Source of the DNA: Phyllobacterium zundukense
Lineage (GTDB): Bacteria; Pseudomonadota; Alphaproteobacteria; Rhizobiales; Rhizobiaceae
DNA length: 64,000 nucleotides
NCBI RefSeq assembly: GCF_002764115.1
Contig: NZ_CP017940.1
Location: forward strand, 448,501-512,500
Direction of reading: 5' to 3'
A model generated the notes under the pieces. That model saw only the letters and a program-made list of their open reading frames with translations, had not been told where the DNA came from and made no database searches. Both the position numbers and the translations under genes were made by a program. Shown here in pieces: positions 56,009-64,000 of the stretch (the first letter of the stretch is position 1; each line of letters starts with the position of its first letter).

Positions 56009-56833
56009 ATGAGGCCAGTACAGCAGAATAGGCGCATGCGCGGACGCGGTAACAACAATAACCGCAGCAAAGGTCCCAACCCACTTTCCCGCAACTATGA
56101 GAGCAACGGCCCCGACGTTAAAATCCGGGGGAACGCTCAGCACATCGCTGAAAAATACACTACTCTTGCACGGGATGCACAGAGCGCAGGCGATCGTGTG
56201 ATAGCTGAAAACTATCTCCAGCACGCAGAGCACTATAATCGAATCATTCTCGCTGCGCAGGCTCAGGCGCCTGTCCAGTATCAGCGCGACGATCGTGATG
56301 ATCGCGATGATCAGGATGATGATATCGGCTTTGACGATGAGGGCAATAACGGCAACGGCAATGATTCCGATCGTCAAGAGCTGCCGGAACGCCAGCAGGA
56401 GTTCTCCCAACGTCAAGAACGTCCCCAGCGCCAAGAGCGTCAGGAACGTCCAGAGCGCCAGGAGAGGCAGGAACGTTCCGAGCGACATGAGCGCCCAGAA
56501 CGTGTGATGCATCAGCCAATCAATGGCAGCGGCCCACAGCCTATCATTGAGGGTACACCCGCAGAAGTCGCCTATGACGACGACACGGTAAGCCAGCGCC
56601 AGCCGCAGGTTCAATCTGTCGAAAGCGCTCCTGAAGCATCCGAAGAAGCTGCCGAGGCAAAGCCGGCACGTCGCGCACCGCGCGGCCGTCGTCCTGCTCG
56701 TCCGCGTGAACCGCGGGTTACGGAAGAAAACGTTGCTGCTGCAGCTGCTCCGGACACCGCCAACGATCTTTCACCGGCTAGCATTGTCGCTGAGGTGAAG
56801 AAGCGCCGGGCGGCGGTAGAATCCGACGTTTGA
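56009..56833 (+). CDS. DUF4167 protein, charged repeat-rich
   Basis: 274-aa protein conserved next to prmC/clpB in Rhizobiales. The N-terminal domain is the DUF4167 signature: RGRGNNNNRSKGPNPLSRNY, IRGNAQHIAEKYTTLARDAQ and SAGDRVIAENYLQHAEHYNR. The middle is a disordered run of QERxER-type repeats (about residues 128-170), the tail is basic and Pro/Ala-rich (RRAPRGRRPARPREPR). This suggests RNA or nucleoid binding, but no function is established. Confidence 0.9.
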   Translation: MRPVQQNRRMRGRGNNNNRSKGPNPLSRNYESNGPDVKIRGNAQHIAEKYTTLARDAQSAGDRVIAENYLQHAEHYNRIILAAQAQAPVQYQRDDRDDRDDQDDDIGFDDEGNNGNGNDSDRQELPERQQEFSQRQERPQRQERQERPERQERQERSERHERPERVMHQPINGSGPQPIIEGTPAEVAYDDDTVSQRQPQVQSVESAPEASEEAAEAKPARRAPRGRRPARPREPRVTEENVAAAAAPDTANDLSPASIVAEVKKRRAAVESDV

Positions 56834-56853
56834 TCGGACCGAACTGAAATTCG

Positions 56854-56881
56854 CGCCATCCGCGGGAACCCGCGGGTGGCG
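56854..56881 (+). terminator. Hairpin after the DUF4167 gene
   Basis: CGCCATCCGCGGG pairs with CCCGCGGGTGGCG around AA, 20 nt past the stop. No clear T run follows, so it may be an attenuator or RNA-stability stem as much as a terminator. Confidence 0.6.
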
Positions 56882-57105
56882 TAATGCTTTGAATAGAAGC
56901 CCGCACCGGTTCGTGCACTGCGCCGAGGGTCGACACGATCTTCCTCGCCCTCCCGCTTCTTCGTATGACTACGCACGTGCGTTGCTATCTCATCTCCGCA
57001 GCTTGTGAAAAATTGGATTGAGGTGTCGGGTTGACGTCCGCTCAACCGTCCTTCGACAGTCCTCGGCCAATAGTTGCCGGCTGGGGAACGAAAAGGAGAA
57101 GCAAA

Positions 57106-57759
57106 ATGCGAAAAGTCGTTGCTACAACATTCTTGAGTCTGGACGGCGTTATGCAGGCTCCGGGCGGGCCGGACGAAGATCCAACCGGCGGCTTTACCCA
57201 TGGCGGGTGGACGTTCAATTATTGGGACGAGCCAATGGGCAAGGTCATGGGCGAGATCATGGCAGCGCCCTTTGATCTGCTGCTTGGCCGCAAGACTTAC
57301 GAAATCTTTGCCGCGCACTGGCCCTATATTGAGGGTGACTTTATCGCGGATAAGTTCAATGCCGTAACCAAATACGTGGCAACCTCGTCGACCGAGCCGC
57401 TCACATGGAAAAACTCGGTGGCGATTGGCGGTGACGTGGCGGCTGCAATCGCCCGGCTGAAGCAGCAGGATGGATCTGATCTGCTCATTCAGGGCAGCAG
57501 CCAACTGATCCAGACGCTGCTTGCAAACGACCTGATCGATCAATTCAATCTATTTGTCTTTCCGCTCGTACTGGGTCGCGGCAAACGCATGTTTGGCGAA
57601 GGCGCCATACCTGCCGGGTTGAAACTTGTCGATACGAAAGCATCGACGACCGGGGTCACGATGAGCACCTATCTGCGTTCTGGATCTGTCAGCACCGGAT
57701 CATTCGCCCTTAAGGAGCCGACCCAGGCACGCCGCGAGAAGATGAAGCGGGAAAGCTAG
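57106..57759 (+). CDS. Dihydrofolate reductase-like RibD C-terminal domain protein
   Basis: 217-aa protein of the RibD_C/YyaP family, with a DHFR-like NADPH-binding fold but no proven substrate. RKVVATTFLSLDGVMQAPGG, DLLLGRKTYEIFAAHWPYIE, GGDVAAAIARLKQQDGSDLL and IDQFNLFVFPLVLGRGKRMF are characteristic. Start ATG at 57106 with AAGGAG 7 nt upstream; the frame runs 25 codons further without support. Inserted between the DUF4167 and clpB genes, probably an accessory addition. Confidence 0.9.
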   Translation: MRKVVATTFLSLDGVMQAPGGPDEDPTGGFTHGGWTFNYWDEPMGKVMGEIMAAPFDLLLGRKTYEIFAAHWPYIEGDFIADKFNAVTKYVATSSTEPLTWKNSVAIGGDVAAAIARLKQQDGSDLLIQGSSQLIQTLLANDLIDQFNLFVFPLVLGRGKRMFGEGAIPAGLKLVDTKASTTGVTMSTYLRSGSVSTGSFALKEPTQARREKMKRES

Positions 57760-57795
57760 AGCGAAGGCTGCCGATGGTGCGGTTTTTGATCGAAT

Positions 57796-57990
57796 TCACG
57801 TAGGCGTTCGAAAATCCGCCACCAGCTCCGTCATGCGCTTGGTGAACCGCGCAATACTGATCTTGCCAATGGCTCGCTTCCGGTGACCGCCGGTCTTCAT
57901 CGATGGCCAGACGAAGAGCACAATGAGGCATAATAAAAGCAGAAATTTCCATCTTGCGTGCTTGAGAGTACATTCCCATATTCGGCCCAT
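57796..57990 (-). CDS. Doubtful small membrane protein
   Basis: 64-aa frame starting MGRIWECTLKHARWKFLLLL with one hydrophobic segment (FLLLLCLIVLFVWPSM) and a basic tail. No clear ribosome-binding site, and the proposed clpB promoter lies inside it. It may be a real short gene or chance. Confidence 0.25.
   Translation of the reverse strand: MGRIWECTLKHARWKFLLLLCLIVLFVWPSMKTGGHRKRAIGKISIARFTKRMTELVADFRTPT
57953..57981 (+). promoter_or_regulatory. Candidate RpoH (sigma-32) promoter of clpB
   Basis: CTTGCGT (57953-57959) and CCCATAT (57975-57981) are 15 nt apart, close to the heat-shock consensus CTTGAAA-N(13-15)-CCCATNT, about 95 nt upstream of the clpB ATG. ClpB is a classic RpoH regulon member. 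Confidence 0.6.
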
Positions 57991-58077
57991 AATGAATGGG
58001 CCTGCCTCATGCAGGGGGCCCGTCACCAACGCACCGCACGATGCCGCTTAAGGGTCGTTCGGGAAAAGGAGACACAT

Positions 58078-60690
<2,613 letters not shown>

Positions 60691-60716
60691 GGTCCCCAAC
60701 CAATCTGAAAAATAAG

Positions 60717-60744
60717 AAAATGGCCGCCACAGGGCGGCCATTTT
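60717..60744 (+). terminator. Terminator after clpB
   Basis: AAAATGGCCGCC and GGCGGCCATTTT form a perfect 12-bp stem around a 4-nt loop, 26 nt after the stop. Confidence 0.9.
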
Positions 60745-60864
60745 CACGTCTCGTTCATCCGATAGATGCAACGATAAAAGCGTGTGCGCATTAACCATAA
60801 AGACAGGAAAATCGGTCAATTATGCTTAATGTTGCGTTAGTAGCGAAAACCGGAAGCGATCCGC

Positions 60865-62277
60865 ATGGCGTCTTATCATTATTCATTGTTTGGAATGTTG
60901 CTCGTTGCTTCCGCAGGTGCCCTAGTCCCCGTGAGCGGACAAGCAGCTGAAATTGCCACGCCGGCCGTGAGCGATCAGGCGTCTTATGACGTTGCGCAAC
61001 TCTTCGAACCGCGCGAGCGCCGCCCGCGCCGTGAAGCCTATCGGGCTTATTTCGACGAGTATGGCCGAAAAGTCACCGTGGACCGCCGTGGGCGCATCGT
61101 TTCGGTGGAAGAGCCGCAAAACGATCAGTCGAGCGATTATTTTCCCGATGCGCCACAGGATCCCTATGACACCGGCGTGATTCCGCAAGATCCCTATGGC
61201 GGCCCGAGCGACTCCTATGAGCAGCAGTCGGCGCTGCCTTCCGAACGCGACTATGGCAGTGTCGATCGTCAACCTTTGCCGCCTGCCAACGGCGAATCCG
61301 ACTTGATGCCGTCCGATCCGAACTTCATCGAGCCCGGGGCGCCAACGGACGGTTTCACCGATGCTCCGCAACAGGAGCAGATACCTGTTCATCCAAATCC
61401 AGCGCCGACCGTAGAATTGCCCAAGGGGCAGGGCGCGAAAGCCAAGATTGCAGCCATACAGGTTTTGCTTGATCGAATCGGCGTATCGCCTGGCGTCATT
61501 GACGGGCATAAGGGCGGCAATGTCGACAAGGCCGTTGCAGCCTTCGAGGAAATGACCGGGCAGAAATTCGATCCGCTCAATGAGGAAGGCATCAACGCAT
61601 CGTTGGAACAGACTGGCGGTCCGGCGTTCGTGTCCTATACGATCACGTCGGAAGATGCGGCTTACCCGTTTGTCGCGTCCATTCCCGAGGACTACAGCCA
61701 CAAGGCGCAACTGGAGCGGATGGCTTTTACATCCGTCACGGAAATGCTGGCCGAACGGTTCCATATGGACGAAAACTACCTGAAGGAAATCAACCCGGGC
61801 GTCGATTTCAATACGCCGGGCGTTGCCGTCCAGGTTGCCAGTACGGGCCAGAATGCCGGCGGCGCCGTGACGCGAATCATCGCCGACAAGGGACGCAAGC
61901 AGGTGCGCGGCTATAATGCGGAAGGGAAATTGATCGTCGCCTATCCCGCGACCATCGGTTCGACGGATACACCTTCTCCATCCGGCACGGTACAGGTGGA
62001 GCGGATTGCCCTCAATCCGAACTATACCTACAACCCGAAAATCAACTTCAAGCAGGGTGAGAACAACTCGGTCCTGACTATACCGCCAGGTCCTAACGGG
62101 CCGGTCGGGACTGTCTGGATCGCGCTGTCGAAGCCCACCTATGGTATCCACGGCACGCCCGAACCATCGAAGATCGGCAAGACCAACAGTCACGGCTGCG
62201 TGCGCCTGACCAACTGGGATGCGACGGAACTGTCAAAGCTTGTGCAGAAGGGCGTGACGGTCGAGTTCCAGGAATAG
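60865..62277 (+). CDS. L,D-transpeptidase family protein (YkuD)
   Basis: 470-aa exported enzyme forming 3-3 peptidoglycan crosslinks or linking proteins to the wall. Signal MASYHYSLFGMLLVASAGAL then VSGQAA; a Pro/Asp-rich linker of about 110 aa; a peptidoglycan-binding-like region (AKIAAIQVLLDRIGVSPGVI, about 190-230); the YkuD domain with HGTPEPSKIGKTNSHGCVRL, containing catalytic Cys in SHGC and the conserved first His. Rhizobia rely heavily on L,D-crosslinks. ATG at 60865. Convergent with the M23 gene, also a wall enzyme. Confidence 0.93.
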   Translation: MASYHYSLFGMLLVASAGALVPVSGQAAEIATPAVSDQASYDVAQLFEPRERRPRREAYRAYFDEYGRKVTVDRRGRIVSVEEPQNDQSSDYFPDAPQDPYDTGVIPQDPYGGPSDSYEQQSALPSERDYGSVDRQPLPPANGESDLMPSDPNFIEPGAPTDGFTDAPQQEQIPVHPNPAPTVELPKGQGAKAKIAAIQVLLDRIGVSPGVIDGHKGGNVDKAVAAFEEMTGQKFDPLNEEGINASLEQTGGPAFVSYTITSEDAAYPFVASIPEDYSHKAQLERMAFTSVTEMLAERFHMDENYLKEINPGVDFNTPGVAVQVASTGQNAGGAVTRIIADKGRKQVRGYNAEGKLIVAYPATIGSTDTPSPSGTVQVERIALNPNYTYNPKINFKQGENNSVLTIPPGPNGPVGTVWIALSKPTYGIHGTPEPSKIGKTNSHGCVRLTNWDATELSKLVQKGVTVEFQE

Positions 62278-62327
62278 GACATATACCGGCGCTCGTTCTC
62301 TAAAATCGAAGACGATTTCGGAATATG

Positions 62328-64000
62328 CTAGCCGCTCGCGGCGACCTTGGTGCCGTTAGCGTCTTCTTCCTTGAGCAATTGGTCGATGCGTTCACGCTCG
62401 CGTTTGAAGGCGACCAGATCATCGCCATCGAGGGCGCCGCCGCTCGGCAGGCGAATGCGCATCGGATCGACCTTCGAACCGTTGACGATCACTTCATAAT
62501 GAAGATGCGGTCCGGTCGAAAGCCCGGTTGACCCGAGATAGCCGATGACCTGACCCTGCCGGACGCGGGCTCCCGGTGTCACGCCACTGGCTATGGCGTT
62601 CTGGTGAGAATAGCTGCTTTCGTAGCCATTGGAATGGCGGATAATGGTTTGATTGCCATAACCATTTGTCCAGCCCGCCCGCTCAACCACGCCGTTGCCT
62701 GCAGCAATGATCGGCGTGCCGCGCGGAGCAGACCAATCGACACCGGTATGCATGCGCGAATAGCCAAGGATTGGATGACGGCGCATGCCGAAGGGCGAAC
62801 GGAAGATGCCGTTCGGCACTGGCTTGCGCAACAGGAACTGCTTTGAGCTCTTGCCGTTCTCGTCGTAATAATCCGTAGTGCCGTCCTCGCCGTGGAATCG
62901 ATAGAATTTCTTGAGATCGCCGCCAAAATTCGCGGCAACATAGAGAATTTCCGATTCGTCACCGGCCTTGTCCGAATCCGCAGGCAATGAGAACAGCGCT
63001 TCGAGCTGATCCGCGGGGCTGAGTTGTGACTGAAAGTCGACATCGGAGGCCAGCATCCGTATGAGCTGCTTGATCATGGAGTCCGTCATGCCATAGGCAA
63101 TGCCAGCTCTGTAGATACCGTCATAAACCGTCGGCAAATCCTCTGACCGGCGTGAGGCGGGTGGATTGTCGTCAAACGCTATTTGCAGACCCGGCGTCAT
63201 TTCCGGCTCGTCGGCAGGAACGTACTGGTCCCTGTCGTTGAGAGCGATCGTCAGAATATGCGTGCTGCCATTATAGACACTGGCGCGCATGATCCGGTCG
63301 ACATTATTCTGCGACTCGATGCCAAGCCGCAAAACGCTGCCGCTCTTCAGGCGCGGGGAATTCAATAGTTTGACTATGGCCTCGGACATGCCGGTCGCGT
63401 CACCGTTCTCATGGCCGGCCTCGTTAAGCGCGGCCAAAACGTCCTTGTCGCTGCGGAATGGAATGAGCTCTTCCGAATAACCGGCACTCTCCGCGTCCTC
63501 GGGCAGGCGTGGAGCAACGCTGACATTCTCCTGGATGATTTTTACCGCCAGCGGATTGCGCAGATTGAAAGGATCCTCGTCCGTACCGAAGCGCAGCGGA
63601 TCAACATAGTGAAGCGAGGCCACCTGAATGGCCCCATCGGTCAATAGCGAGCCTGTGTTGCGGACGACTTCTTCCACCTCATCGACGCTCAGATCGTCCG
63701 AGGGATCGTACTGTGCCGTGGTAAGCGGGAAATCCACGGTTCGAAGGCTGACTTCACTCTCTACTTTTGCGCCGTAAATGAGCCCGGTCTTCGGTGTCGG
63801 ATCCGTGCCCTCATTCGCCTCGGCAAAGACGTCGAGTGGATTGAAAGCGGGATATCGGCGATTTGAGTTGTGAACTTCGGCGAGGGCAATGTGAACAAAT
63901 TCGAACGGCATCGAGCGAATTACGTCGCGTTCGCCATCCTTGAACATGGTGGAGACATCCAGCCGCCGCCGATCGCGATTTTTCTGGATCGGGGTCGTCG
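62328..64000 (-). CDS. M23 family (LytM) peptidoglycan endopeptidase, N-terminus outside window
   Basis: Periplasmic zinc metallopeptidase, or a LytM-like amidase activator. The reverse frame remains open to the right edge, so the N-terminus, presumably with a membrane anchor, is missing; an internal ATG at 63945-63947 is not the true start. A long region of about 400 aa precedes the M23 domain, where zinc ligands are visible: HTGVDWSAPRGTP and GPHLHYEVIVNG, with SYSHQNAIASG between. The upstream residues (QKNRDRRRLDVST) match the post-membrane basic segment of rhizobial M23 proteins. Confidence 0.92.
   Translation of the reverse strand, partial: TTPIQKNRDRRRLDVSTMFKDGERDVIRSMPFEFVHIALAEVHNSNRRYPAFNPLDVFAEANEGTDPTPKTGLIYGAKVESEVSLRTVDFPLTTAQYDPSDDLSVDEVEEVVRNTGSLLTDGAIQVASLHYVDPLRFGTDEDPFNLRNPLAVKIIQENVSVAPRLPEDAESAGYSEELIPFRSDKDVLAALNEAGHENGDATGMSEAIVKLLNSPRLKSGSVLRLGIESQNNVDRIMRASVYNGSTHILTIALNDRDQYVPADEPEMTPGLQIAFDDNPPASRRSEDLPTVYDGIYRAGIAYGMTDSMIKQLIRMLASDVDFQSQLSPADQLEALFSLPADSDKAGDESEILYVAANFGGDLKKFYRFHGEDGTTDYYDENGKSSKQFLLRKPVPNGIFRSPFGMRRHPILGYSRMHTGVDWSAPRGTPIIAAGNGVVERAGWTNGYGNQTIIRHSNGYESSYSHQNAIASGVTPGARVRQGQVIGYLGSTGLSTGPHLHYEVIVNGSKVDPMRIRLPSGGALDGDDLVAFKRERERIDQLLKEEDANGTKVAASG

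Noticed and set aside
60922..62193. 423-codon minus frame opposite the L,D-transpeptidase
   Set aside because: Shadow frame; the plus strand has signal peptide and catalytic motifs.

Overview
The window looks like chromosomal DNA of an alphaproteobacterium of the order Hyphomicrobiales (Rhizobiales), most like the Phyllobacteriaceae/Brucellaceae. This rests on gene content and order: lysC-ptsP-prfA-prmC-DUF4167-(RibD_C)-clpB, methyltransferase-comF-grxC-nitrilase-DUF1178, an ExoD protein, and an EtfBA/3-hydroxyacyl-CoA dehydrogenase block. The genus cannot be fixed by reading alone. No rRNA, CRISPR array or intact prophage is visible.

Core region 1 (1-15215) is housekeeping. It holds a DEAD-box RNA helicase cut by the left edge, UPF0178, ExoD, TerC, 3-hydroxybutyryl-CoA dehydrogenase with etfA/etfB, rhomboid protease, PduO-type cobalamin adenosyltransferase, a HIG1-type small membrane protein, an SDR, a YihY/BrkB membrane protein, an EamA exporter, glutamyl-Q tRNA(Asp) synthetase, an AlkA-type glycosylase, an HNH nuclease, DsbB and YqaA.

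A genomic island of about 19 kb (15284-34541) sits in the 3' end of tRNA-Leu(CAA). It has a P4-type tyrosine integrase beside the tRNA, an imperfect copy of the tRNA end at the far side, and two shared 11-bp motifs in the same order just inside each end. The left two thirds carry accessory genes: a TIR-like effector, a DUF5677 protein, an excisionase-like HTH protein, a lipoprotein, a 1271-aa SIR2 protein resembling defence-associated sirtuin DSR1, a glycosylase-fold-like companion, a nuclease-like protein, a membrane protein with an SSB-like C-terminal tip, a serine resolvase, a DUF1254 protein and a resolvase remnant. The right third is one leftward operon: AlpA regulator, two very small proteins, a 136-aa protein, AEP-like primase, a helicase with four cysteines, an AT-hook-like protein and a DUF5681 protein. 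That is the replication, and perhaps packaging, set of a satellite or integrative mobilizable element. No capsid, tail or conjugation genes are present.

A diverged direct repeat of about 75 bp (19151-19232 and 24405-24482) brackets the lipoprotein, SIR2 and glycosylase-like genes, so that part may be a separate defence cassette. The island would then combine two likely NAD-consuming abortive-infection effectors (TIR and SIR2) with other unrecognised defence candidates.

Core region 2 (34542-64000) begins with two tandem 51-52-aa lipoproteins. It continues with a GNAT/flippase pair for polysaccharide, secA, a PpiC foldase, argJ, a GNAT, mutT, a BioC-like methyltransferase, a doubly frameshifted comF, grxC, a nitrilase, DUF1178, an EamA transporter, ubiG, lysC, ptsP, prfA, prmC, DUF4167, a RibD_C reductase, clpB with a likely heat-shock promoter, an L,D-transpeptidase and an M23 endopeptidase cut by the right edge.
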